Of a DNA stretch of 64,000 nucleotides, positions 8,778 through 18,142 are shown piece by piece; position 1 is the stretch's first letter, and the number at the start of each line of letters is the position of its first letter. Both the position numbers and the translations under genes were made by a program. Source of the stretch: Alphaproteobacteria bacterium 41-28 (GTDB taxonomy: Bacteria > Pseudomonadota > Alphaproteobacteria > UBA9655); NCBI GenBank assembly GCA_001897795.1, contig MKUL01000048.1, forward strand, positions 78,422 to 142,421, in the 5' to 3' direction. Below the pieces are notes generated by a model. It worked only from the letters and a program-made list of their open reading frames with translations, did not search any database and was not told the origin of the DNA.

Positions 8778-9146
8778 ATGTTATTCATAATAAGATTAAA
8801 AAAAACACGCCACTACTCTGTTATGTGTTTCGTCACTCTATCGATAATTTTTAACGTTTCACCTTATTTTTGTTTTGCATATCCTGAAGCTATCATTAAT
8901 CAATTGGGAAGTTGTTTTGGGAATTGTCCTGGTGGGTCAGCAGGTGAAGATTGTCGAAGTAAATGCTGGGGGGGATATCAAATGGATCTGCATCCTGAAA
9001 TTCAAGAAGAGTTGAATAGAAAAGAACGTGAGGAAGAACTGAGACGTAAAAAGCATGAGGAAGAAGAAAAACAAAAGCAAGAAAAACCTCAGGAAGATAT
9101 CAACCCTGAACATCGTCTGAAAAAGATTAATTTTAATAATCCTTAA
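8778..9146 (+). CDS. Small secreted Cys-containing protein with charged coiled-coil tail
   Basis: 122 residues. A long N-region and hydrophobic segment end near CFAYPEA, giving a signal peptide. A short Cys cluster follows (GSCFGNCPGG, then DCRSKCWGG), and then an Asp/Glu/Lys-rich helix of about 45 residues (REREEELRRKKHEEEEKQ type). The ribosome binding site AGAGAGG precedes ATG 8778. It is the third secreted gene in a row on this strand. No family was recognised. Nothing is visible in 9147-9403. Confidence 0.6.
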   Translation: MLFIIRLKKTRHYSVMCFVTLSIIFNVSPYFCFAYPEAIINQLGSCFGNCPGGSAGEDCRSKCWGGYQMDLHPEIQEELNRKEREEELRRKKHEEEEKQKQEKPQEDINPEHRLKKINFNNP

Positions 9147-9403
9147 ATCGGATTGTTTTATCGTGAAAAAATGTCTGAGTGGGGACTCCTTCACAGAGTG
9201 CTACTTTCTACACTTAGTATACAATCAAAAGAGTAGACAACTTGTAGAAGTTTTTAAACGCATTTAAGAAACTCTACTTTTTAAGTTTATAATAAGCTAA
9301 TCTTTCTCTAAAAAAAGAAATACCTAGTCTTTTCAAGAGCACTTCATACTTTCTCCGGACACGAGTGTGCGAAAGCGGAGAGGCTCCTTTAATGGAAAAT
9401 TAG

Positions 9404-11401
9404 TTACTTCGAAAAGCGCTTTTTCCGCTTTAAAGGGCGGGATTCCACAGGAACTAAGCTAATTGAATTCGTCAGTGTATCCACTTCCTTTAAAATTACC
9501 GTTATTGGATCACCGAGGGTATAAGTCCGTCGACGACGACGGCCGATGAGGCGGTGTTTGCGTTCTTCATAGTGATAAAAATCATCCTGCAAGGACCCCA
9601 TAGAGATCAGACCATCTGCACCTGAGTGTTCAAGAGTCACAAAGAGTCCAAAAGAGGTTACCCCACTGATTCGGCCTTCAAAGGTCTCTCCCACCTTATC
9701 CTTAAGATAGACGGTGACGTACCTCTCAATGGCAGCGCGCTCAGCAGCCGCAGCCCGCCGTTCAGTGAAGGAAACTTGCTCACCGATAGCGCTAAGGTCA
9801 GTATCCTTAGGAAGACCATCATCGCCCAGTTTTAAGGCTGCAATCAGACTTCGGTGAACAATGATATCTGCATATCGGCGAATGGGGGAGGTGAAATGGC
9901 TATACTTCTTTAAACTCAGCCCAAAATGACCAATGTTTTCAGGATGATAAAGAGCTTGAGCTTGGGTTCGTAAGGTGAGTTGACTGATGAGCTCTTGATG
10001 AGGTGTTCCGTGAGCTGCTTTCAAAAGATGTAAAAAGGCGCGCGGCGTTATGGCCTGAGATTTAGGAAAGGAAAAGCCAAGTCCTTCCACAAGTTCCCTA
10101 AAGATAAAAATCTTTGCTGGATCAGGAACATCATGGACACGATAGATACAGGGAGCTCTAAGGGTTTCCAGTTGTTGAGCGGCAGCCACATTTGCAAGAA
10201 TCATAAATTCTTCAATAAGTCGATGACTATCCAGGCGCGGGCGGGGATGGATATCCTGAATATGACCCTCCACATCCAAAATCACTTGCTTTTCGGGAAT
10301 TTCAAGGTCGAGAGTTCCGCGAAATTCTCTTGCCTCTTTTAAGAGGGCATAGGCGTCATAAAGAGGTTTAATCACAGATTTAAGCAGGGGAGCTGTCTGA
10401 GCATCGGGGTTCCCATCGATGGCCTTTTGAACTTGGGAGTAGGTGAGACGTTCCACGGATTGCATGATGCCTCTGACAAATTGGTGACGTTTTAACCGTC
10501 CTTTTTTATCGAGCCAGAGGTGGACGGCAAAGCAAGCTTTGTCTTCTTTTGGTCTTAATGAACAAAGATCATTTGACAGGACCTCGGGAAGCATAGGGAC
10601 GACTCTATCAGGGAAATAGACTGAATTTCCTCGCAGATAGGCTTCCTTATCCAGGGCGCCATATGGCTTCACATAATGGGAAACGTCCGCAATAGCGACC
10701 ATCAGATGCCAGCCTTCTTCTTCTTTTTGGGCCCAAACAGCATCATCAAAGTCTCGCGCGTCTTCTCCATCGATAGTGACAAACGGGATGGATCTCAAGT
10801 CTTCACGGCCTTGGAGAGAAAGAGAACGAACTTGCTCCGCTTCTTTAAGAACTTCTTCCGGAAATTCATGAGGAATGCCCTCTTGATAAATGGAAATCAG
10901 GCTGATTGTACGAGGATCTTCCAACGTTCCCAATATCTTAAGGACTTTTGCTTTTTTGCTTCTCAGTTGGCGACTGAGTTCAGCAAGGACAAGGTCTCCT
11001 TCTTTCACATCCGATTTAGGATCAATAAATGATATATCTTCTTGCCGCCTACGATCACTCGGTTGAAAATAGAGATCTCCCTGGCTTTTTATAACAGCCC
11101 CAATCAAGGTTGATGGTTTTTCTGCCATTTTTTTTATAAGACGAGCGGTATAGTACCCATCCTTTTGAAGCTTAACACGAATCAAAAGACGTTCGCCTGC
11201 TTTAACACGTGCCGTTCCCTTGTCTGTTAAAAAAATAGGCAAGGGTTGTTCTGAACCCTCAACAGTCGTTAAAAGGATTTCGCCGTCTTCTGAAAGCTCG
11301 GGAGAAACATCTACCAAAAGGACAGGGGGCAGAGATTTCCCTGAGAGAGTTTCGCGTTTACGTTTGGGCTTGCGTGTTTTCTGACGGTGTTTGTGTTTCA
11401 T
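9404..11401 (-). CDS. rnr: Ribonuclease R, short N-terminus
   Basis: 665 residues. After a very basic start (KHKHRQKTRKPKRKRE) come cold-shock-type OB regions (about 25-170), the RNB catalytic domain with the metal-binding stretch DGEDARDFDDAVW near residue 215, and a C-terminal S1 domain (GRISGVTSFGLFVTLE). RNase R is a processive 3'-5' exonuclease that degrades structured RNA. Typical alphaproteobacterial RNase R has an extra N-terminal winged helix and is about 80-100 residues longer; that domain is missing here. It belongs to the plsY-dprA-topA-rnr order, but the outer-membrane gene at 11506 now separates it from topA. Confidence 0.93.
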   Translation of the reverse strand: MKHKHRQKTRKPKRKRETLSGKSLPPVLLVDVSPELSEDGEILLTTVEGSEQPLPIFLTDKGTARVKAGERLLIRVKLQKDGYYTARLIKKMAEKPSTLIGAVIKSQGDLYFQPSDRRRQEDISFIDPKSDVKEGDLVLAELSRQLRSKKAKVLKILGTLEDPRTISLISIYQEGIPHEFPEEVLKEAEQVRSLSLQGREDLRSIPFVTIDGEDARDFDDAVWAQKEEEGWHLMVAIADVSHYVKPYGALDKEAYLRGNSVYFPDRVVPMLPEVLSNDLCSLRPKEDKACFAVHLWLDKKGRLKRHQFVRGIMQSVERLTYSQVQKAIDGNPDAQTAPLLKSVIKPLYDAYALLKEAREFRGTLDLEIPEKQVILDVEGHIQDIHPRPRLDSHRLIEEFMILANVAAAQQLETLRAPCIYRVHDVPDPAKIFIFRELVEGLGFSFPKSQAITPRAFLHLLKAAHGTPHQELISQLTLRTQAQALYHPENIGHFGLSLKKYSHFTSPIRRYADIIVHRSLIAALKLGDDGLPKDTDLSAIGEQVSFTERRAAAAERAAIERYVTVYLKDKVGETFEGRISGVTSFGLFVTLEHSGADGLISMGSLQDDFYHYEERKHRLIGRRRRRTYTLGDPITVILKEVDTLTNSISLVPVESRPLKRKKRFSK

Positions 11402-11442
11402 CGTTGTATCTTTGCAACTCTATAAAAATTTATTAATTTTGT

Positions 11443-11471
11443 TTGACATATCCGTAATTCTATAGGCTACA
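11443..11471 (+). promoter_or_regulatory. Candidate promoter of the outer-membrane barrel gene
   Basis: TTGACA at 11443-11448, then a 17-bp spacer and GCTACA at 11466-11471, which is acceptable as an alphaproteobacterial -10. It lies about 35 bp before the ATG at 11506. A ribosome binding site (AGGAAAGGA) precedes the start. Confidence 0.4.
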
Positions 11472-11505
11472 CACTTTTTTGTACTCTTAGGAAAGGATAC
11501 CAAAA

Positions 11506-12237
11506 ATGAAAAAAATTTCTCTAATGACACTTCTATTAGCAACATCTGCTTCAGCTACCTTTGCCACAGAAACAGTGGCTCCTTGCTGTCTAAAAGCTTT
11601 TGAAGGCTTATACATTGGTGGTAACATAGGGTATGCTGTTGGTGGTGGCAAGCAAAAGGAAACTGACTTTCGAACAGTTGATACTGTCAATAGGGTTCAT
11701 AGTGATCTTAGGGTGCATGGAGTTCACGGAGGCATAGGGACAGGGTATTCGCATCGTATCTGTGATTGGGCCGTTGGACTTGCGTTTGATGCAAACTGGA
11801 CGAATACAAGGGGACGACACATACGTGACGTTACCAGTCGAACGGCTGGCGCACTTGAGAAACTAACTTCCAAAGCTCGGGAGAAAAACTCTCTCCAGCT
11901 TTATGTACGTACGGGTTATGTAATTGCTGAAAAAGTCATGCCATTCATTTGCATTGGTTGGGATAATTCTTCGTGGAGATTCAGGGTAACTGACAAGGTG
12001 GTTAGCATTACACATACAAAGGAGAGACGCAAACGGCTTAATGGCTTGATGTGGAAAGCTGGTGTAGATGTCTTAACAGTAAAGGATTTTATCATAGGGT
12101 TTGAATATACGGGGAGTGTCTTTAATCGTATTTCAACAAGGATAAGCATTAATAAGCCATTTGATGAGGCTAATGTGAGAAGCAGATACTCACCGTCGGT
12201 TCACAAATTTGCTTTGACGGCTAAGTATTTCTTTTAG
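11506..12237 (+). CDS. Outer-membrane beta-barrel protein (OmpA/Omp25-like porin family)
   Basis: 243 residues: a signal peptide ending FATET, then GLYIGGNIGYAVGGG, which is the usual first strand of small eight-stranded barrels, alternating hydrophobic strands, and a C-terminal KFALTAKYFF ending in Phe as a BAM recognition signal. It resembles the Rhizobiales Omp25/Omp31-type porin-like proteins in form. The gene is on the opposite strand to its neighbours rnr and topA and appears inserted into that cluster. Downstream a repeat A hairpin serves as a terminator against topA. Confidence 0.8.
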   Translation: MKKISLMTLLLATSASATFATETVAPCCLKAFEGLYIGGNIGYAVGGGKQKETDFRTVDTVNRVHSDLRVHGVHGGIGTGYSHRICDWAVGLAFDANWTNTRGRHIRDVTSRTAGALEKLTSKAREKNSLQLYVRTGYVIAEKVMPFICIGWDNSSWRFRVTDKVVSITHTKERRKRLNGLMWKAGVDVLTVKDFIIGFEYTGSVFNRISTRISINKPFDEANVRSRYSPSVHKFALTAKYFF

Positions 12238-12264
12238 AGGGTGGAGTTGGAATAATAACTGAGG

Positions 12265-12435
12265 CGTCATCCCGGGATTTAGGTTCTCCACGAGGCACTG
12301 CCGAGTGTTCGAGAACCTTAATACCCGGGACCTAGAGAAGACGCTTTGAGCCATACCCTAGGTCCCGGATATTAAAAAACCCTAACGCTTCCCCTAAAGG
12401 GGAGAGCGAAGGGTTTTTAAATTCCGGAACGACGA
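12265..12435. repeat. Dispersed repeat family A, copy 2
   Basis: About 170 bp, in inverse orientation to copy 1: GCGTCATCCCGGGATTTAGG ... ACCCGGGACCTAGAG ... TAGGTCCCGGATATTAAAAAACCC ... AAATTCCGGAACGACG. It fills the whole gap between the convergent outer-membrane and topA genes. Confidence 0.8.
12374..12418. terminator. Bidirectional rho-independent terminator within repeat A
   Basis: AAAAAACCCTAACGCTTCCCC, loop TAAA, GGGGAGAGCGAAGGGTTTTT forms a long stem with A-run and T-run flanks. It lies between the convergent ends of the outer-membrane gene (+) and topA (-), so it can stop both transcripts. Confidence 0.75.
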
Positions 12436-12441
12436 AAGTTT

Positions 12442-14832
12442 TTAAATTTTTTTACCCTTCACAACTTTTGTTTTCTTGGCAGGAGTTTTTCTAGTCGACG
12501 CCCCCCTCTTTGAAGGCGCAGCTTTCTTAGCTTCAATGAGCTCGAGGGCGCGTGTTAAGTCGACGGTTAGAACATCATCTGTTTTCTTAAGAGATGCAAA
12601 AATACTTCCCTGTTTAACATAAGGGCCAAAACGTCCAATGGCGGCAATGATAGGCTCTTTTGTTTCGGGGTGAAGTCCAACCTCTCGGGGAAGGGCTCCC
12701 AAAGAGATTGCCTCTTCAAGTGTCATTGTTTCTGGCGAGGCTCCCGCTGAGAGTGAAACTCGCTTTGGTTTCTCTTTTTTTGAGGGAGCTTCACCAAACT
12801 GCACATAAAACCCATAAGGTCCACGTTTCACTTTAACTTCCAATCCCGTTGCAGGATCAATCCCTAAAAGCCGTTCAAAGGGTTCCTCTTGGGCTTGAGC
12901 TTCTGCACCTTCAGGGACAAGAAGGGGCCTTGTATATTTACACTCAGGATATTCTGAGCAACCGATAAAAGCTCCAAATTTGCTTAAGCGTAGTCCTAAG
13001 TGGCCCTTTCCACAGCGGGGACAAATATGGGGATCTTTCCCATCTTCTAGGGGAGGAAACAGAAAAGGGTCTAAATCCTTTTGAAGTTGTTCAAGAACTT
13101 CCTGAATTTTAAGCTCCTTGGCTTTATCGATAGAATCATGAAAAGCAACCCAGAACTGTGTTAAAACATCTTTCCAGAAGAGGTCTCCACTTGAAATTTC
13201 ATCGAGTTGTTCTTCAAGGTGAGCCGTGAAATCATATTCCACATAGGTGCGAAAATAATTCAGCAAAAAGGCAGTAACGATCCGACCGCGATCTTCGGGA
13301 TAGAGGACTTTTTTCTCTAGGTGTACATACTTTCGTTCTTGGAGAACCTGAAGAATGCGAGCGTAGGTGGAGGGCCTGCCGATTCCAAGTTCTTCCATTT
13401 TTTTGACAAGACTTGCTTCTGAATACCGTGGGGGAGGTTGGGTGAAATGCTGCTCAGGCACAACCTTTTTCTTATCGACTGTTTCCTTTTCCCGAAGGGG
13501 AGGGAGAAGTTTGTTGTCTTCTTCCTCCGCTTGATCCTCGTCCAAACTTTCTCGGTAAAGGGTTAAAAAGCCATCGAAGGCAAGGATGGAACCGGTTGCT
13601 CGAAGAATAATATCTTTACCTTGATTTGCCACATCAACGGTTGTTTGATCCAGCTCAGCACTCGACATTTGAGAAGCCATCATCCGTTTCCAAATGAGTT
13701 CATATAGCCGAGAAAGGTCTTTGTCTAAATACTGAGAAATGTCTTGGGGTTTACGGGCCAATTCCGTGGGGCGGATCGCCTCATGGGCTTCTTGGGCATT
13801 TTTGGCCTTGGTTTTATACTGGCGAGGGCTTTCTGGAAGGTATTTATTCCCATAAACCTTGTCGATGACTTTCCGGCAAGCAGCAATTGCAGTTCCTTCA
13901 ACCTGAGTACTATCTGTACGCATATAAGTAATCAGACCCGTTGTATCTCCCCCAACTGTTACCCCTTCATAAAGTTTCTGGGCCAATTGCATCGTCCTTT
14001 TCGGACTAAAGCCTAATTTTCGTGACGCCTCCTGTTGAAGCGTGGATGTTGTAAAGGGCGGGCGAGGATGGCGTTGAACACGCTTTTTTTCGATGGATTC
14101 AATGTGGTACGTTCCAGTTTCAATTTTGCGCTCTGCAGCACGCGCATCCCCTTCATTCGCAAGGGAAAACTTATCCAGTTTCTTCCCGTCCAAATGGGTG
14201 AGGCGAGCTTTGAAGATTTTCTTTTCTTCAGTCAGGAATTCGACTTCGATGGTCCAGTACTCTTGAGACTTAAAAGCTTCAATCTCATTTTCACGATCAA
14301 CCACAAGGCGCAGGGCTACCGATTGAACGCGGCCTGCTGACCGGCTTCCGGGAAGCTTACGCCAGAGAATGGGAGAAAGCGTAAATCCCACAAGGTAGTC
14401 AAGGCTAAGGCGGGCTAAATAGGCTTCAACAAGTTGGCTATCAATTGCTCGTGGATGGGCAAGAGCATCTGATACTGTTTCCTTGGTAATGGCGTTAAAT
14501 GCAATACGTTGGGATTTTACATTCTTTAAAACCCCATTTTTAGAGAGGATTTCTTGAATGTGCCATGAAATGGCTTCTCCTTCCCGATCAGGGTCAGTTG
14601 CCAGATAAAGGTTATCCGCTCCTTTTAAAGCTTTGGCGATAGCATCGATATGTTTTTTGGCTCGATCATCAACTTCCCACGTCATGGCAAAGCCTTCATC
14701 TGGCTTAACCGAGCCGTCTTTGGAAACCAAATCGCGCACGTGACCATAGCTGGCGAGGACCGTATAATCCTTGCCTAAATATTTCTCAATTGTTTTTGCC
14801 TTTGACGGAGACTCAACGACAACAACATTCAT
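12442..14832 (-). CDS. topA: DNA topoisomerase I
   Basis: 796 residues from ATG 14832; an upstream ATG at 14844 adds MDKH. The chosen start overlaps the dprA stop as ATGA and gives the usual MNVVVVESPSKAK beginning. The Toprim domain is N-terminal with DPDREGEAISWHI; the active-site Tyr is in GLITYMRTDST near residue 315; a zinc ribbon (CPRCGKGHLGLR ... CSEYPECKYTRP) lies near 615-650. C-terminal repeats of the alphaproteobacterial type (KRGPYGFYVQFG; GRFGPYVKQG) and a Lys-rich tail follow. It relaxes negative supercoils. It is translationally coupled to dprA. Confidence 0.95.
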   Translation of the reverse strand: MNVVVVESPSKAKTIEKYLGKDYTVLASYGHVRDLVSKDGSVKPDEGFAMTWEVDDRAKKHIDAIAKALKGADNLYLATDPDREGEAISWHIQEILSKNGVLKNVKSQRIAFNAITKETVSDALAHPRAIDSQLVEAYLARLSLDYLVGFTLSPILWRKLPGSRSAGRVQSVALRLVVDRENEIEAFKSQEYWTIEVEFLTEEKKIFKARLTHLDGKKLDKFSLANEGDARAAERKIETGTYHIESIEKKRVQRHPRPPFTTSTLQQEASRKLGFSPKRTMQLAQKLYEGVTVGGDTTGLITYMRTDSTQVEGTAIAACRKVIDKVYGNKYLPESPRQYKTKAKNAQEAHEAIRPTELARKPQDISQYLDKDLSRLYELIWKRMMASQMSSAELDQTTVDVANQGKDIILRATGSILAFDGFLTLYRESLDEDQAEEEDNKLLPPLREKETVDKKKVVPEQHFTQPPPRYSEASLVKKMEELGIGRPSTYARILQVLQERKYVHLEKKVLYPEDRGRIVTAFLLNYFRTYVEYDFTAHLEEQLDEISSGDLFWKDVLTQFWVAFHDSIDKAKELKIQEVLEQLQKDLDPFLFPPLEDGKDPHICPRCGKGHLGLRLSKFGAFIGCSEYPECKYTRPLLVPEGAEAQAQEEPFERLLGIDPATGLEVKVKRGPYGFYVQFGEAPSKKEKPKRVSLSAGASPETMTLEEAISLGALPREVGLHPETKEPIIAAIGRFGPYVKQGSIFASLKKTDDVLTVDLTRALELIEAKKAAPSKRGASTRKTPAKKTKVVKGKKI

Positions 14833-15929
14833 ATGCTTATCCATTCTTCCTTAAGGGATACCTTGCCGCCAGGAAGGCGTTCAAGGCGTCCAGCCATTTC
14901 CATCTCGAGGAGGACAATCCACACATCGGATGCCGACAACTGACATTCTCGGATCAATTCGTCAATACTTATCGGAACAGTACTTAAATTTTCGTTAAGA
15001 ATATGACGAACGTTGTCTAAGGAGGAGGAGGGGAGAGTTTCTTCAAAAAAGGAAGAAGATTCCTCAAGTCGCAGAGGTGTTGAGGGCGAGATTTCCTGTT
15101 GAATATCTTCTAGCGTTTCCACGAGGACTGCTCCATTTTTGATTAAGTTGTTACACCCCCTCGCTCGAGGATCTAGGGGGTGACCTGGAATGGCAAAAAC
15201 CTCCCGTCCTTGATCCAAAGCACAACGGGCCGTGATCAGGAAACCTGATTTTAGAGCGGCTTCAACAACTAAAATGCATCGAGAAAGTCCAGAAATAATA
15301 CGATTTCGTCGTGGAAAGAGGGTCGCTTGCGGTTGAGTCCCAAAAGGAGATTCAGCAAGTAAAACGCCTTCCTCGCCAATTTGATTGTAGAGGGCTTCAT
15401 TCTCGGGAGGATAAATTTGATCAAGGCCTCCGGCAAGAACAGCTATTGTTCCATGTGTGAGACTGGCTCGATGGGCAGCAGCGTCGATACCTCGTGCGAG
15501 CCCAGAAGAAATAATCCAACCTTGCTTTCCCAATCCATCGGCAAATTGATGAGCCATTTTTTTACCCATGGCAGAGGCATTTCGAGCCCCGACGATTGCA
15601 AGAAGCGGCATCTGAAGAAGCTCAATTCTTCCTTTAACGGTGAGAACGGGTGGGGCTGAATCAATATGGCGGAGAAGGGGAGGATATAATGGATTCTCAG
15701 AGGTAAGGAGTGTAGCCCCACAAGCGAGCGTGGCATCGAGCTCTTTTTTAACATCGTCCAAGGACGCGATTTTTAAAGGGCGCTTCAGTCCTCCTTGTGC
15801 GGCCAGCTCGGGTAAGGCTTTGAGAGCTTCTCGTGGTGTTTTATACCTTTTGAGAAGGCGATAAAAAGTAAGCGGTCCAACATTTTCAGAACGCGAAAGT
15901 TGAAGCCAGCTAAGCAGATCTTCATCCAT
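14829..15929 (-). CDS. dprA: DNA-processing protein DprA
   Basis: 366 residues. ATG 15929 overlaps the plsY stop; a TTG at 15953 is a less likely start. A short N-terminal helical (SAM-like) region is followed by the Rossmann-type core with ALVGARNASAMGK and SGLARGIDAAAH, then GGLDQIYPPEN, and a C-terminal winged-helix DML1-like domain (ISIDELIRECQLSASDV). DprA loads RecA on single-stranded DNA during natural transformation. Its retention in a reduced genome is common for alphaproteobacterial symbionts and may reflect a repair role. Confidence 0.94.
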   Translation of the reverse strand: MDEDLLSWLQLSRSENVGPLTFYRLLKRYKTPREALKALPELAAQGGLKRPLKIASLDDVKKELDATLACGATLLTSENPLYPPLLRHIDSAPPVLTVKGRIELLQMPLLAIVGARNASAMGKKMAHQFADGLGKQGWIISSGLARGIDAAAHRASLTHGTIAVLAGGLDQIYPPENEALYNQIGEEGVLLAESPFGTQPQATLFPRRNRIISGLSRCILVVEAALKSGFLITARCALDQGREVFAIPGHPLDPRARGCNNLIKNGAVLVETLEDIQQEISPSTPLRLEESSSFFEETLPSSSLDNVRHILNENLSTVPISIDELIRECQLSASDVWIVLLEMEMAGRLERLPGGKVSLKEEWISI

Positions 15930-16533
15930 CTTCGGGGATATTGTGCTCTCCAATTTTTGGTTCTCTCCCTGTAACTAAGCGACATATATTTTGACGATGG
16001 CTCCACACGATCAGAAGAGCCAGGAGTAAACAAGTAATCACAAGATCTTTTCCGCTTATACAGGCTGTGTAAAGGGGACTTAAAATAACGGTGACGAGGG
16101 ACGCTAAAGATGAGTATTGCGTTGTGAATGCGACAACAAGCCAACTGACAAGGCAAGCAAAGGCAAGAGGCCAGCTTAAAATGAGAAGAGTCCCAAATGC
16201 GGTTGCAACCCCTTTTCCCCCACGTAACCCAAGCCAAACTGGCCAGATATGACCGAGGACAGCAAAAATGGCTGCAACTTGTATGAGGGGGGGGGCGAAT
16301 ATCAGAGCGAAGATGACTGCACAACTTCCTTTAAGAATATCGAAGATAAGAGTGAGAATGGCTGCTTCCTTATGGCCCAGTCGTAAAATGTTTGTTGCTC
16401 CAATACTTTGCGATCCCTCCAAACGGGGATCGGGAAGTTTAAAAAGCCAACTCACCCATAGTCCACAAGGAATGGAGCCTAAAAGATAAGCAACGATAAT
16501 TGTTAGGATTTCGCTAAAGGTATTTGGGGTCAT
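15922..16533 (-). CDS. plsY: Glycerol-3-phosphate acyltransferase PlsY
   Basis: 203 residues from ATG 16533, which matches the family length; the frame is open further upstream but lacks a good start. Several membrane spans carry the three PlsY motifs: GSIPCGLWVSWLF, GSQSIGATNILRLG (usual GSGNxGATN; the Asn is Ser here) and GHIWPVWLGLRGGKGVAT. It uses acyl-phosphate to acylate glycerol-3-phosphate, the first step of phospholipid synthesis. It heads the plsY-dprA-topA operon. Confidence 0.92.
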   Translation of the reverse strand: MTPNTFSEILTIIVAYLLGSIPCGLWVSWLFKLPDPRLEGSQSIGATNILRLGHKEAAILTLIFDILKGSCAVIFALIFAPPLIQVAAIFAVLGHIWPVWLGLRGGKGVATAFGTLLILSWPLAFACLVSWLVVAFTTQYSSLASLVTVILSPLYTACISGKDLVITCLLLALLIVWSHRQNICRLVTGREPKIGEHNIPEDG

Positions 16534-16733
16534 GATATTATCTTGCTTATCCTTATTCACTATAAAACGCCTCATTTTCTGAATTTGGCCAGGAATTTTG
16601 ATCCGTTTTGTAGCTGGTACAGAAAAAATATTTTTGAATCTTATATATTTATTCCTCTTCCACAACCCTAAAAATTGTGATAATAATTTTATGGCCTAAC
16701 ATAAGTAGGTTATAAAAAACAAGGGAGAACCCA

Positions 16734-16907
16734 ATGAAACTAACCATTTTAAGTTTATTTTTAACTTTTGCTATGTTTGCTCAGATGACAAGCTTGAAAG
16801 CTGAGGAACACAATGCAGGTTCCAATGCTGCAAATCAAGGTGGTACATCTAATCAGGATGATCCTATGAAACAGGATCCTAGTAAACAAACTCCTCCTAA
16901 AGAGTAG
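16734..16907 (+). CDS. Small secreted peptide, shared-leader family member 1
   Basis: 57 residues with ribosome binding site AAGGGAGAA. The signal peptide (KLTILSLFLTFAMFA...SLKAEE) resembles those of 17522 and 18143, and the upstream ACAAGGGAGAA is also shared. The mature 35 residues are Asn/Gln/Asp/Pro-rich without Cys. Function is unknown; it belongs to a run of four small secreted genes. Confidence 0.65.
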   Translation: MKLTILSLFLTFAMFAQMTSLKAEEHNAGSNAANQGGTSNQDDPMKQDPSKQTPPKE

Positions 16908-17156
16908 TTTAGATATTTAGATCAGAGTAATCTATTAAAAGATTTCTCTATAGAAATCTTAATAGGATTATATTCGTGCACGAGCTCCCGTTTAAGACGA
17001 GGGCTCGTGTGTCATATTTACCTTTTCCCTCTGGGTTAATCTATAATACAACTTCTGAGGCAAGACCACCTCATGATAAAATTTTTTTGAAGTTAGATAA
17101 TCACCCATATTTTTATATTCCTTCTCCCACAAACTCAAAATTATGATATCCTTATT

Positions 17157-17384
17157 ATGATTAAAAGTAAGGTCCATAAACAGATGAAATTCTTACTCAT
17201 TCCAATATTTATCACTCTTATGCCAGCTGCAAAAGCAGAAGTATCAGATACACCTCAAGGGCTTTCCCCCCCTATCTATTTGGATCCACCATCAGAGAAA
17301 ACCATGGATCGAACAGGTAAAAGTGATTCGGACAATTCCGGCGGATCGTCTGGAGGGGGTTCTTGTAGCGCTTGCGGGTCTTAG
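17157..17384 (+). CDS. Small secreted peptide with Gly/Ser-rich CxxC end
   Basis: 75 residues from ATG 17157, or 66 from ATG 17184 (MKFLLIPIFITLMPAAKAEV), both giving a signal peptide. The mature part is Pro-rich and then Gly/Ser-rich, ending SGGGSCSACGS. The CxxC near the C-terminus could bind metal, form a disulfide or be a modified core peptide; none of these is shown by the sequence. It lies among other small secreted genes. Confidence 0.55.
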   Translation: MIKSKVHKQMKFLLIPIFITLMPAAKAEVSDTPQGLSPPIYLDPPSEKTMDRTGKSDSDNSGGSSGGGSCSACGS

Positions 17385-17521
17385 GATAAAAATCATCTTA
17401 TTAATGGTTAATATTTAGTTAACATATTGAAAAATAAATATATTTATTGCGAATACAAAATATGATAGATTTAAACTTGCCTAATTTTACAGGTCGTCAA
17501 TGAAAGCAAGGGAGAATCGAA

Positions 17522-17908
17522 ATGAAACTAAAATTTTTAAGTCTATATTTAGCCCTCGGAATGTTCGTTCTGGGGACAGGAGTGAATGCGGATACTGCTC
17601 AGGCACCCAGTGAAAGCACAAATAAAGTTGCTAAAATTCTATGTGGTCTCGTAAGGGGCTATGCAAAATCAGTGAAGGATAATATTCCCGAATGTGATGG
17701 TTGCTCTGACTTTTCTAGTTTAACCGTGTGCTTACAAGCCGTTGCTCAGCATCCGTCCACCCTTTCTCGGGTTTGCTATTCGGGTTGTAACACATTGGCT
17801 TGTAAAGCTCCCTTAGTTAAAACCCAATGCATGAAATATTGCTGTCCCGCTAATGCTGATAAAATTAAAAATTGTTTAAAGCAAGGTGGAGGAGCTACTT
17901 GTCCCTAA
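17522..17908 (+). CDS. Cysteine-rich secreted protein, shared-leader family member 2
   Basis: 128 residues. The leader KLKFLSLYLALGMFVLGTG and the upstream CAAGGGAGAATC match members at 16734 and 18143. The mature part has twelve Cys (for example ILCGL, PECDGCSD, SRVCYSGCN, MKYCCPAN, KNCLKQ), an even number suited to six disulfides, so it is probably exported and oxidised. No known domain was recognised. A hairpin terminator follows. Confidence 0.7.
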   Translation: MKLKFLSLYLALGMFVLGTGVNADTAQAPSESTNKVAKILCGLVRGYAKSVKDNIPECDGCSDFSSLTVCLQAVAQHPSTLSRVCYSGCNTLACKAPLVKTQCMKYCCPANADKIKNCLKQGGGATCP

Positions 17909-17933
17909 AGTAGTTAATTAATTATAATTACGG

Positions 17934-17959
17934 AAAATCCACCTTTTGAGGTGGATTTT
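17934..17959 (+). terminator. Rho-independent terminator after the Cys-rich gene
   Basis: AAAATCCACC, loop TTTTGA, GGTGGATTTTT: a perfect ten-base stem followed by T residues, 25 bp after the stop of the Cys-rich gene. Confidence 0.85.
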
Positions 17960-18142
17960 TCTATAGGCAGTCAATTCATATTCAAAGTCAGATGGATCAT
18001 TTTACTTGTTTCCGTAAAACCTTATGCATAACATCATTGAATTTTATGAGTATTGTTTTGGTCATTTTATTATAGTCTCTCTTTCTAAAGGTATAAAAAT
18101 ATGATATTCTATTATTAATTTATAAAATCAAGGGAGAATCAA

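Noticed and set aside
9147..9403. Gap between the secreted gene and rnr
   Set aside because: Short frames only (for example MSEWGLLHRVLL...) with no ribosome binding site; nothing supportable was found.
16992..17177. Minus-strand frame of 61 codons before the 17157 gene
   Set aside because: It overlaps the promoter region of the secreted gene, has no family similarity and a composition like AT-rich noncoding DNA.
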